Part shown: one piece after another, positions 1-5,793 of the stretch
Numbering within the stretch: the stretch's first letter is position 1
Layout: the number at the start of each line of letters is the position of its first letter
Source of the DNA: Bacilli bacterium
Lineage (GTDB): Bacteria; Bacillota_I; Bacilli_A; RF39; UBA660
Reading direction: 5' to 3'
Assembly (NCBI GenBank): GCA_900766325.1
Contig: CAAFVA010000032.1
Span: 1-6,577 of the forward strand
Length of the DNA: 6,577 nt
The notes under the pieces: generated by a model
What the model was told of the DNA's origin: nothing
What the model saw: only the letters and a program-made list of their open reading frames with translations
Database searches by the model: none
Position numbers and translations under genes: made by a program

Positions 1-42
1 ATCATTTGGAAAACAACTAGTAAGCTGCTTCCTTACATTTAT

Positions 43-71
43 ATTATATCTAAAAATGAACTAAATATCAA
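43..71 (-). promoter_or_regulatory. Leftward sigma-A-type promoter near window edge
   Basis: Read on the minus strand, a TTGATA -35 (66-71) and a perfect TATAAT -10 (43-48) are separated by 17 nt. Transcription would start near position 36 and leave the window to the left. The first transcribed bases can fold into a small hairpin (GTAAG/CTTAC, about 36-20). No start codon with a convincing ribosome binding site and an open frame appears before the window edge, so the product (mRNA leader or small RNA) cannot be identified. Confidence 0.55.
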
Positions 72-106
72 TATTTTCTAGGCACAATACCACATCCTTT
101 CTTTTT

Positions 107-134
107 ATTATACACCCTCTATACAGAGTGTCTA
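107..134 (-). promoter_or_regulatory. Leftward promoter with imperfect dyad in its spacer
   Basis: On the minus strand TAGACA (129-134) and TATAAT (107-112) are 16 nt apart. Nearly the whole spacer is an imperfect inverted repeat (112-131: CTCT/AGAG arms extended by ACA/TGT, with two unpaired bases), which could be a repressor or activator site. A purine-rich AAAGGA lies just downstream, but the frames after it close within 5 to 8 codons, so no real gene follows directly. It may be an upstream promoter of the same leftward unit served by the 43-71 promoter. Confidence 0.4.
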
Positions 135-150
135 AAAAAATTATAAACAA

Positions 151-172
151 CCGGGTAAAAACTTTGACCCGG
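151..172. promoter_or_regulatory. GC-rich inverted repeat over the -35 box (possible operator)
   Basis: CCGGGT (151-156) and ACCCGG (167-172) are perfect inverted arms, extended inward after one mismatch by AAA/TTT. The right arm overlaps the -35 hexamer at 164-169 and continues into a run of G (170-176 is C followed by six G). It is a strikingly GC-rich island in an AT-rich intergenic region. No T-run follows it directly, so it does not look like a terminator. Binding by a repressor at the -35 is an inference; the protein is unknown. Confidence 0.4.
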
Positions 173-192
173 GGGGTGGTATATGATATTAT
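164..192 (+). promoter_or_regulatory. Sigma-A promoter of the membrane-protein gene
   Basis: TTGACC (164-169) and TATTAT (187-192) are spaced by exactly 17 nt. The predicted transcript starts near 199, giving a 5' leader of about 24 nt before the ATG at 223. The spacer is unusually G-rich at its 5' end, and the -35 box lies in an inverted repeat, so transcription is probably regulated. Confidence 0.65.
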
Positions 193-209
193 AAACATGT
201 AAAATAAAA

Positions 210-214
210 AGGAG
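210..214 (+). promoter_or_regulatory. Ribosome binding site that fixes the start at 223
   Basis: AGGAG at 210-214 lies 8 nt before the ATG at 223. A longer frame could open with GTG at 214, but that codon overlaps the Shine-Dalgarno sequence itself and would have no site of its own, so the ATG is the likely start. Confidence 0.75.
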
Positions 215-222
215 TGAAAAAA

Positions 223-1071
223 ATGGGCGTGTTAAAAAATGATGTTGGAAGACCAAGTAAGAAAACAAAAATAATAAGAGGAGTATTAAAGTTAATAGGA
301 ATATTAATAATTATAGCAGCAGGATTAGGCATAGGGTACGTGATTGGAAATAATCAAGATAATAAAGAAGGAAAAGAAAGTAATAATAAAATAGAAATAA
401 GTAATGAAAAAGCTGAAGAAGAATTAGTTAGAGTATTTGAAGATTATTTATACGATTTATGGTATTTTGGCTTAGATTTAAATACTAATGAAGTGAAATC
501 TATGATTGCATTAAACAAAACGCCAAAATCTAATGATAAATATGATATTGAAGGAAATTTTGAGTCAACGTATGATATTTTAAACGAGGTGTATGTTTAT
601 GAAAAATCATACGATGTTGAAACATATCGGGCAAGCTATAAAAACGAATTCTTTGAATATGATGTTGCAAACAAAAAATATAAAGATTTGTTTGGGATTG
701 ATAATAATATTTCGAAAAAAAATTTAGAATTTGATCAAATAGCATATATTTATTCTAAAAATTTAAATGTGTTTGCTTCAGCTTTACCAGTATGGGGCGA
801 TGGTGCACATACTGTCATTGGTGGTGTTGTTGAATCGTATAAATTAGAAGATAAGTTATATATTACCGTAGTATATGGAGATGTAGGTTATAATGATGTG
901 AATAACAATGAGTTAATATTAAATGATGGAACAATAATAATTTTAACTGATGAGGAAACAAACAATAAAGAAACGTATAAGAAATATAGTGATAAGATGG
1001 AAAAGTATACTTTTGAGTTTTTCTTAGAAAATGGTATATATAAATTCGATAGTGTTGAAAAGAATAAATAG
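223..1071 (+). CDS. Single-pass membrane protein of unknown function
   Basis: I do not recognise the family. The protein has 282 residues from the ATG at 223. Residues 1-20 are short and basic, with the core DVGRPSKKTK, which resembles an AT-hook (GRP flanked by basic residues). A hydrophobic segment spans about residues 21-42. It has no signal-peptidase or lipobox cysteine, so it most likely stays as a membrane anchor with the basic end inside the cell. Residues 43-65 are a polar, Lys/Asn/Glu-rich linker. The remaining roughly 215 residues should lie outside the membrane and look folded, with alternating aromatic and acidic stretches and a glycine-rich VWGDGAHTVIGGVV segment near residue 190. 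It contains no cysteine in this part. It has its own promoter and terminator, so it is monocistronic and not part of the rlmN operon. A surface or envelope-associated role is only an inference. Confidence 0.8.
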   Translation: MGVLKNDVGRPSKKTKIIRGVLKLIGILIIIAAGLGIGYVIGNNQDNKEGKESNNKIEISNEKAEEELVRVFEDYLYDLWYFGLDLNTNEVKSMIALNKTPKSNDKYDIEGNFESTYDILNEVYVYEKSYDVETYRASYKNEFFEYDVANKKYKDLFGIDNNISKKNLEFDQIAYIYSKNLNVFASALPVWGDGAHTVIGGVVESYKLEDKLYITVVYGDVGYNDVNNNELILNDGTIIILTDEETNNKETYKKYSDKMEKYTFEFFLENGIYKFDSVEKNK

Positions 1072-1096
1072 TTGGACGTTTATCCAACTATTTATT
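1063..1096. terminator. Bidirectional intrinsic terminator shared by convergent genes
   Basis: A perfect 14-bp stem (1063-1076 with 1083-1096; core AGTTGGA/TCCAACT) closes a 6-nt loop CGTTTA. On the plus strand it runs into TTCTTT, and on the minus strand into CTTTTC, so it can stop transcription from both sides. The stop codons of both neighbouring genes (TAG at 1069-1071 plus, TAG at 1090-1088 minus) lie inside the stem arms. Confidence 0.8.
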
Positions 1097-1252
1097 TTCT
1101 TTGAAACTATCACAGATGGTTTCTTTTTTCTTTGCATCGCAACCATCGCACATTGAGCTTACTTTTATTTCATTTAAAGTGCAGTATTTATCAGATACAT
1201 TATTATACTTACATGATTCTACATCACATTTAATTGATTTATTATTATCCAT
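1088..1252 (-). CDS. Small cysteine-rich protein, DUF1540 type
   Basis: This 54-residue gene is too short for usual length cut-offs. It has an excellent ribosome binding site (GGAGGT, 7 nt before the ATG), its own promoter and a terminator. The product has six cysteines at about 9, 14, 24, 35, 38 and 47. The pattern starts CDVESCKYN, continues with a Cys-Thr-Leu-x-x-Ile-x-Val stretch, and ends with a Thr-x-Cys-x-Ser-Phe motif, as in the DUF1540 family of small Firmicutes proteins. Cysteine spacing suggests metal binding, but no biochemical role is established that I know of. It has no signal peptide or membrane segment, so it is probably cytoplasmic. It converges on the membrane-protein gene and diverges from the rlmN operon. 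Family assignment is from motif recognition only. Confidence 0.85.
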   Translation of the reverse strand: MDNNKSIKCDVESCKYNNVSDKYCTLNEIKVSSMCDGCDAKKKETICDSFKENK

Positions 1253-1259
1253 GTTTATT

Positions 1260-1265
1260 ACCTCC
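1260..1265 (-). promoter_or_regulatory. Consensus ribosome binding site of the small cysteine-rich gene
   Basis: The minus strand reads GGAGGT, the full Shine-Dalgarno core, 7 nt before the ATG at 1252-1250. It is the strongest ribosome binding site in the window and is the main support for calling such a short gene. Confidence 0.8.
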
Positions 1266-1290
1266 ATATATATTATTTGCTATATAAAAA

Positions 1291-1318
1291 ATAATATACA
1301 TATATCAAATATTGTAAA
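1291..1318 (-). promoter_or_regulatory. Promoter of the small cysteine-rich gene
   Basis: On the minus strand TTTACA (1313-1318) and TATTAT (1291-1296) are 16 nt apart, about 39 nt upstream of the start codon. The surrounding DNA is almost all A and T, so alternative hexamers exist (for example TTGATA beginning a few bases downstream) and the exact site is uncertain. Confidence 0.5.
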
Positions 1319-1367
1319 GTTACTTAAAAAACATTAAGTTTATTCACTTCTTATTTATTTAATAATA

Positions 1368-1396
1368 TTAACCTTTATTTATATATTTGGTATAAT
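1368..1396 (+). promoter_or_regulatory. Promoter of the rlmN-prpC-prkC-rsgA-rpe operon
   Basis: A perfect TATAAT (1391-1396) is preceded by TGG, making an extended -10 (TGnTATAAT), with TTAACC as -35 at 1368-1373, spacer 17 nt. Transcription would start near 1403, leaving a leader of under 20 nt that holds the AGGGAG ribosome binding site (1408-1413, 7 nt before the ATG). I see no further promoter or terminator inside the operon, so the five genes are probably co-transcribed from here. Confidence 0.7.
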
Positions 1397-1420
1397 TGTT
1401 ATTAGTTAGGGAGTATTTAA

Positions 1421-2452
1421 ATGAATAGTATTTATGATTATACAAAAAAAGATTTAGAAAATTATTTTTTGAGTATTGGTGAATCTAAATTTAGAGCGCT
1501 TCAAGTGTTTGAGTGGCTTTATTTAAAACGGGTAAAAAGTTTTGATGAGATGACCAATTTAAAAAAGAATCTCATAGGTTACTTAAAAGAAAATTTTAGT
1601 ATGGAAAACTTAAGATTAGTAACCGTTCAGGAAGACGTTGATGTAAAAAAATACCTTTTTGAGCTTCATGATAAAAATAAAATAGAAGCCGTTTTAATGA
1701 GGCATGATTACGGAAACAGCTTGTGTGTTTCTAGTCAAGTTGGTTGTAACATGGGATGCCGTTTTTGTGAAAGCGGAAGATTAAAAAAGGTAAGAAACCT
1801 AAGTACTTTTGAGCTTGTATTACAAGTTCTTGCGGCGGAAGAAGACATAAACGAGAGAATAAGTCACGTGGTTTTAATGGGGATAGGTGAACCTTTTGAT
1901 AATTATGATAACGTAATGAAATTTATAAACATAATAAATGATCCTAAAGGAATTAATATCGGAATAAGGCACATAACCGTTTCTACGTGCGGAATAATAC
2001 CTAAAATAGATATGTTTGCAAACGAAGGTGTTGGCGTTAATTTAGCGATAAGTCTTCACGCACCAACTGATAAAATAAGAAACGAAATAATGCCAATTAA
2101 CAAGGTGTATAAGATAAATGACGTTATTTCCTCGGTAAAGCGTTACATAAAAAAGACTAATCGAAGGGTAACTTTTGAATATATTTTATTAAATGGTGTA
2201 AATGATGATGAAACCTGTGCACGTAAACTTGCAAGTCTTTTAAAAGGAATTAATTGTTACGTAAATTTAATTCCTTATAATGAAACTAGTAACATAAAAT
2301 ACAAAACTATCAAAAAAGTGACAATTGATAAATTTTATGATATATTAAAGAAGAGTAATATAAATGTAACTATAAGGCGAGAGTTTGGTTCTAAGGTATC
2401 TGCGGCATGTGGACAGCTTAGAAGTGAAAAAACTACTGAAAGTGAGCGATAA
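1421..2452 (+). CDS. rlmN: Dual-specificity RNA methyltransferase RlmN
   Basis: A radical SAM enzyme that methylates C2 of A2503 in 23S rRNA and of A37 in several tRNAs, supporting translational fidelity. The protein has 343 residues, normal for the family. An N-terminal helical RNA-binding domain (about 1-95) precedes the radical SAM barrel. The iron-sulfur cluster motif CxxxCxxC is C109, C113 and C116. The RlmN/Cfr-specific cysteines match C102 (in LCVSSQVGC) and the methyl-carrying C330 (in AACGQL). GIGEPFDN (about 154-161) and the HITVST stretch are further family hallmarks. The close overall match to the Bacillus RlmN pattern, and the conserved operon position, favour RlmN over the resistance enzyme Cfr. 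It is the first gene of the operon, with its own extended -10 promoter. In B. subtilis rlmN also directly precedes prpC, but the def-fmt-rsmB genes that usually come before it are absent here. Confidence 0.95.
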   Translation: MNSIYDYTKKDLENYFLSIGESKFRALQVFEWLYLKRVKSFDEMTNLKKNLIGYLKENFSMENLRLVTVQEDVDVKKYLFELHDKNKIEAVLMRHDYGNSLCVSSQVGCNMGCRFCESGRLKKVRNLSTFELVLQVLAAEEDINERISHVVLMGIGEPFDNYDNVMKFINIINDPKGINIGIRHITVSTCGIIPKIDMFANEGVGVNLAISLHAPTDKIRNEIMPINKVYKINDVISSVKRYIKKTNRRVTFEYILLNGVNDDETCARKLASLLKGINCYVNLIPYNETSNIKYKTIKKVTIDKFYDILKKSNINVTIRREFGSKVSAACGQLRSEKTTESER

Positions 2453-2453
2453 A

Positions 2454-3197
2454 ATGAAATCATATTATATAACGGATACCGGAAAGGTTAGAACTCATAA
2501 TGAGGATTCCGTAATGATAGTTAAAAACTTAAGTGGTGAGTATTTAATGGTTGTTGCGGATGGTATGGGAGGACATAAAGCTGGTGAAGTTGCATCTTCC
2601 ATCGTCGTTAACGGACTTACGGATAAATTTAAGGTTTTAGAAACAATTGGAGAAAAACAATCGGCGGTAAATTGGATAAGAAAAAACGCTAATGATCTTA
2701 ATGAGTCAATTTTTAAATATACTGACGAGTTCGAGGAAAGTAAAGGAATGGGTACAACTCTTGTACTTGCAATAATAACTAAGGATTACATACTTTTTGG
2801 TAACGTCGGTGATTCCTCAGGATTCGTAATGAAAAAAGGAACACTTTATAAGGTGACCAAGGATCACACCCTTGTTAATTTACTTGTTGAAACTGGTGAA
2901 CTTACTACCGAAGAAGCAGAAAATCATCCAAGAAAAAACGTTTTAATGAGGGCGCTTGGAGCGAATAATCCGATTGACGTTGATATTTTTGATGTTGATA
3001 CCGCTTGTGATGCCATTCTTTTATGCAGTGATGGATTGACTAATATGCTTACTAATGATCAGATTGAAAAAGTTTTAAACAGTGATCTTGGAACCGAAGA
3101 AAAAATAGTTAAGTTAATAAAAAAGAGTAATTTAAGGGGTGGGACCGATAATGTTTCCATCGCGTATCTAGAAAAAGAAAGTGGTGAAGATAAGTGA
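2454..3197 (+). CDS. prpC: PP2C-type Ser/Thr protein phosphatase
   Basis: A metal-dependent (Mn2+/Mg2+) cytoplasmic phosphatase that removes phosphate from targets of the PASTA kinase and from the kinase itself. The protein has 247 residues, close to the roughly 250 of Bacillus PrpC. Family motifs appear in order: RTHNEDS (13-19), VADGMGGHKAGE (34-45), GMGTTL (98-103), GNVGDS (116-121), DHTLVN (137-142), HPRKNVL (158-164), CSDGLTN (191-197) and GGTDNVS (229-235). Metal-binding aspartates are D18, D36, D193 and D232. The usual GDSR is GDSS here. I chose the ATG at 2454 because the conserved N-terminus begins there. The longer frame upstream would overlap rlmN and has no family match. It starts one base after the rlmN stop with only a weak Shine-Dalgarno, suggesting translational coupling. 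Confidence 0.95.
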   Translation: MKSYYITDTGKVRTHNEDSVMIVKNLSGEYLMVVADGMGGHKAGEVASSIVVNGLTDKFKVLETIGEKQSAVNWIRKNANDLNESIFKYTDEFEESKGMGTTLVLAIITKDYILFGNVGDSSGFVMKKGTLYKVTKDHTLVNLLVETGELTTEEAENHPRKNVLMRALGANNPIDVDIFDVDTACDAILLCSDGLTNMLTNDQIEKVLNSDLGTEEKIVKLIKKSNLRGGTDNVSIAYLEKESGEDK

Positions 3198-4945
3198 TTG
3201 CAAAAGGACAAAAAATAAATGATCGCTACGAGATTGAGAAATTGATTGGTGAAGGAGGAATGGCTAACGTTTATTTAGCTAGAGACACCATTTTAGACAG
3301 AAAAGTAGCGGTTAAGGTATTACGTGGTGATTTAGCGGGTGATGAAAAGTTCGTAAGAAGGTTTCAAAGAGAAGCTCTTTCTGCGTCTTCTTTATCTCAT
3401 CCTAACATAGTTGAAATATATGATGTTGGTGAGGATGATGGAAACTTTTACATTGTTATGGAATACATCGAAGGCAAGACCTTGAAACAGTTAATTAAAA
3501 AACGTGGTGTTCTATCACTTTCTGAGACAATGGACATTATGCTTCAGCTTTTAGATGCTCTTGCAACCGCTCATGACTCTTATATTATTCATAGGGATAT
3601 TAAACCTCAGAACATAATGATTAAAGAAAGTGGTTTGGTTAAGATTACTGATTTTGGTATCGCAATGGCACTTAATAACGCCCAGCTAACACAAACCAAC
3701 TCAGTTATGGGATCCGTTCATTATCTTCCGCCAGAACAGGCTAGTGGTAAAGGTTCAACGATTAGAAGTGACATATACTCGCTTGGAATACTTATGTTTG
3801 AAATGCTTACTGGTAAAATGCCATTTAAAGGTGATACCGCGGTTGAAATAGCATTAAAGCACATGAAAGAGCCACTTCCTAGCGTAAGAGCGCTTAATCC
3901 TGTGGTACCACAATCAGTTGAAAACATAATATTAAAAGCTGCTGCTAAAAATCCTAAAAATAGGTACCGAGATGTAAGACAAATGGCTGATGACATAAAA
4001 ACTTGTTTGGATGCTGATCGTGAGAATGAACAAAAAATAGTGTTCAAATATCCAGAAACCGATTTTTCTGATACTAAAACGGTTAACGTATTAAAAGAAG
4101 AAAAAAAAGAAGTGAAGGAAGATAAACCTGTAGCTAAACAAATAACGGAAGATGATAAAATTGAAAAGTCTAATAAAAAGAAAATAACTATTATTAGTGT
4201 AATAATTGGGGTATTCGTACTTGTTATGGTTTTAGCAATTATAGTTTTGCCAAAGATTACCGAATCTGAAGAAGTAAGGGTTCCTGATGTGTATGGAATG
4301 GAAATATCCGAAGCAGAAGACATGATTAAGGATGCGGGATTTAGTGTTCAAACGGAAAAAAGATCAAGTGATGAAGTTGATGAAAACTTAGTAATAGAAA
4401 CTGATCCAGAAAAAAATAGATATGTTAAAAAAGGTAGCACGATAACCATTTACTATTCTTCGGGTTCTAAGAAAATAGAAGTTGATAACTATGTTGGTCA
4501 AAACGTTTATGAAGTAAAAGCTAGATTAGAATTAGACGGAATAGAAGTTGTCATCGAGGAAAAAGAAGTAACTGATTCATCAAGTTACGAAGGAAAAGAG
4601 CAATTAATTATTGAGCAAAGTGTTAGTGCTGGAGAAAAATTATCTTCTGGTGAAAGGATAACTTTGTACATTCCTAAGATACTATCAACTTATCCTGACA
4701 TGGTAACTGATGGTTGGACATTACAAAGAGCAACTGAATTTTGTGAAAAATACGGTCTTACTTTAAAGGTCACTTATAAAGGTACGAATGATGTGGAAGA
4801 AAACATAGTTCTTGCTCAGTCACCAAAAGCCGGAGAGGAAGTCTTTGAAAACGACGTGTTTACGATAGTTGTATCGCAAAGGCAAAGTACCACTACAACC
4901 ACCACTTCAACAACAGAGGATAGTGGTGATGCCTTAGGTGAATAA
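3194..4945 (+). CDS. prkC: PASTA-domain Ser/Thr kinase, membrane-spanning
   Basis: A Hanks-type kinase that senses peptidoglycan fragments or lipid II outside the cell and phosphorylates cytoplasmic proteins. The protein has 583 residues. The kinase domain (about 11-272) has the P-loop GEGGMANVY (19-27), K41 in VAVK, E60, the catalytic HRDIKPQN (133-140), DFG (153-155) and a Thr/Ser-rich activation loop with TQTNSVMGS (166-174) before PPE, which replaces the common SPE/APE. A charged juxtamembrane linker (about 275-330) leads to one membrane segment (about 331-352). Three PASTA repeats follow outside (about 359-424, 427-495 and 496-562). The protein ends in a Thr-rich tail (566-574) and an acidic end. 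The GTG start overlaps the prpC stop by 4 nt (GTGA), and the family N-terminus begins right there. Kinase and phosphatase are thus translationally coupled. It is slightly shorter than Bacillus PrkC but complete. Confidence 0.96.
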   Translation: MIAKGQKINDRYEIEKLIGEGGMANVYLARDTILDRKVAVKVLRGDLAGDEKFVRRFQREALSASSLSHPNIVEIYDVGEDDGNFYIVMEYIEGKTLKQLIKKRGVLSLSETMDIMLQLLDALATAHDSYIIHRDIKPQNIMIKESGLVKITDFGIAMALNNAQLTQTNSVMGSVHYLPPEQASGKGSTIRSDIYSLGILMFEMLTGKMPFKGDTAVEIALKHMKEPLPSVRALNPVVPQSVENIILKAAAKNPKNRYRDVRQMADDIKTCLDADRENEQKIVFKYPETDFSDTKTVNVLKEEKKEVKEDKPVAKQITEDDKIEKSNKKKITIISVIIGVFVLVMVLAIIVLPKITESEEVRVPDVYGMEISEAEDMIKDAGFSVQTEKRSSDEVDENLVIETDPEKNRYVKKGSTITIYYSSGSKKIEVDNYVGQNVYEVKARLELDGIEVVIEEKEVTDSSSYEGKEQLIIEQSVSAGEKLSSGERITLYIPKILSTYPDMVTDGWTLQRATEFCEKYGLTLKVTYKGTNDVEENIVLAQSPKAGEEVFENDVFTIVVSQRQSTTTTTTSTTEDSGDALGE

Positions 4946-5793
4946 TGACTGGTAGGGTAATAAAATTAATAAGTAATAAGTGGACGGTTGAGGCGGAAAA
5001 AACACTTTATGAATGTTCATCCATTGGTAAGTTTAGGTATCAAAAAATATCTCCAGTAGTAGGCGACATAGTAGAATTTGATGAGGTTAATAACGTCATA
5101 ACAAAAATATTACCAAGAAAAAACAATCTTATAAGACCACCGGTTGCTAACGTTGATCAAGCTATTATATTAACTAGTTGTAAACAACCTGAATTTTCTA
5201 GTAACTTACTTGATAAAATGCTTGTAATAATTGAGTATAATAACATTAAACCGGTAATATGTTTTACTAAGTACGATTTGTTAGATGATACAAGTGAAAT
5301 TAACGAGTTTATTGCTTACTATAAAAAAATTGGGTATGAAGTTTTTATTAATAAACATTTGGATGATATTAAAAAGGTTTTAAAGGGCAAAGTAAGCGTC
5401 TTAACTGGTCAAACGGGTGTTGGCAAGTCTTCATTATTAAACAAGTTAAGACGGGATTTAAACTTGCCAACTGGAGAAATTTCAAAAGCGTTAGGACGCG
5501 GAAGACACACTACTAGGCACGTGGAGCTATTAACGATATCCGGTGGATTGGTCGCTGATACACCAGGTTTTTCACAACTTGATTTTATTGGTATGGGTAA
5601 AAAAGATATAAAAGATAATTTTATTGAGTTTTATCAAAACCAAGATAAGTGTAAGTATCAAGACTGCACTCATATAAAAGAAGATGGATGTTATGTAAAA
5701 AAACTAGTACAAGAGGGAAAAATCATGAGTACTAGGTATGAAAATTATAAGAAGTTTATTAAACAAATAAGTGAAAAAAGAGGTAATATATGA
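4945..5793 (+). CDS. rsgA: Ribosome small-subunit maturation GTPase RsgA
   Basis: A circularly permuted GTPase that acts on the 30S subunit during late maturation, and is stimulated by it. The protein has 282 residues (the Bacillus protein has about 298). An N-terminal OB-fold domain (about 1-65) is followed by the permuted motifs G4 TKYD (108-111), G1 GQTGVGKS (155-162), the switch region GRGRHTTRHVEL (184-195) and G3 DTPG (205-208). The C-terminal zinc motif CxxxxCxHxxxxxC is complete (C236, C241, H243, C249). The ATG shares its first base with the prkC stop (TAATG), with AGGTG just 4 nt upstream. In B. subtilis this protein (CpgA/YloQ) is phosphorylated by PrkC, and it also dephosphorylates 4-phosphoerythronate, a toxic side product linked to the pentose phosphate pathway. 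Both links fit its place between prkC and rpe. Confidence 0.95.
   Translation: MTGRVIKLISNKWTVEAEKTLYECSSIGKFRYQKISPVVGDIVEFDEVNNVITKILPRKNNLIRPPVANVDQAIILTSCKQPEFSSNLLDKMLVIIEYNNIKPVICFTKYDLLDDTSEINEFIAYYKKIGYEVFINKHLDDIKKVLKGKVSVLTGQTGVGKSSLLNKLRRDLNLPTGEISKALGRGRHTTRHVELLTISGGLVADTPGFSQLDFIGMGKKDIKDNFIEFYQNQDKCKYQDCTHIKEDGCYVKKLVQEGKIMSTRYENYKKFIKQISEKRGNI

Larger units (their letters stand above)
140..197 (+). repeat. 10-bp direct repeat flanking the membrane-protein promoter
   Basis: ATTATAAACA occurs exactly at 140-149 and again at 188-197, 48 bp apart start to start. The second copy covers most of the -10 box of the rightward promoter, and the GC-rich dyad lies between the copies. In such AT-rich DNA a chance repeat is possible. 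The position around the promoter is the only argument for a regulatory role. Confidence 0.35.

Noticed and set aside
68..85. Five-codon minus-strand frame (GTG start, ends TGA) after an AAAGGA
   Set aside because: Too short to support as a gene, and it shows no feature of a regulatory leader peptide such as repeated codons.
151..172. GC-rich inverted repeat as an intrinsic terminator
   Set aside because: On the plus strand it runs into G, not T. On the minus strand it is followed by TTGTTTATAA, not an uninterrupted T-run. The overlap with the -35 box favours an operator.
530..1087. Two minus-strand frames opposite the membrane-protein gene
   Set aside because: Composition is unlike real proteins (His/Tyr/Phe-rich), there is no good ribosome binding site, and they lie opposite a well-supported gene.
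1101..1337. Plus-strand open frame of 78 codons
   Set aside because: It is antisense to the small cysteine-rich gene, which has a consensus ribosome binding site and a recognisable family pattern. This frame has neither.
1421..2452. Possible Cfr-type resistance methyltransferase
   Set aside because: Cfr and RlmN share the cysteine motifs, but the overall sequence follows Firmicutes RlmN and the gene sits in its conserved housekeeping operon.
3721..4323. Long minus-strand open frame of 200 codons
   Set aside because: It lies entirely inside prkC on the opposite strand, has a Ser/Thr/Ile-rich composition typical of antisense to a Lys/Glu-rich gene, and shows no recognisable domain.
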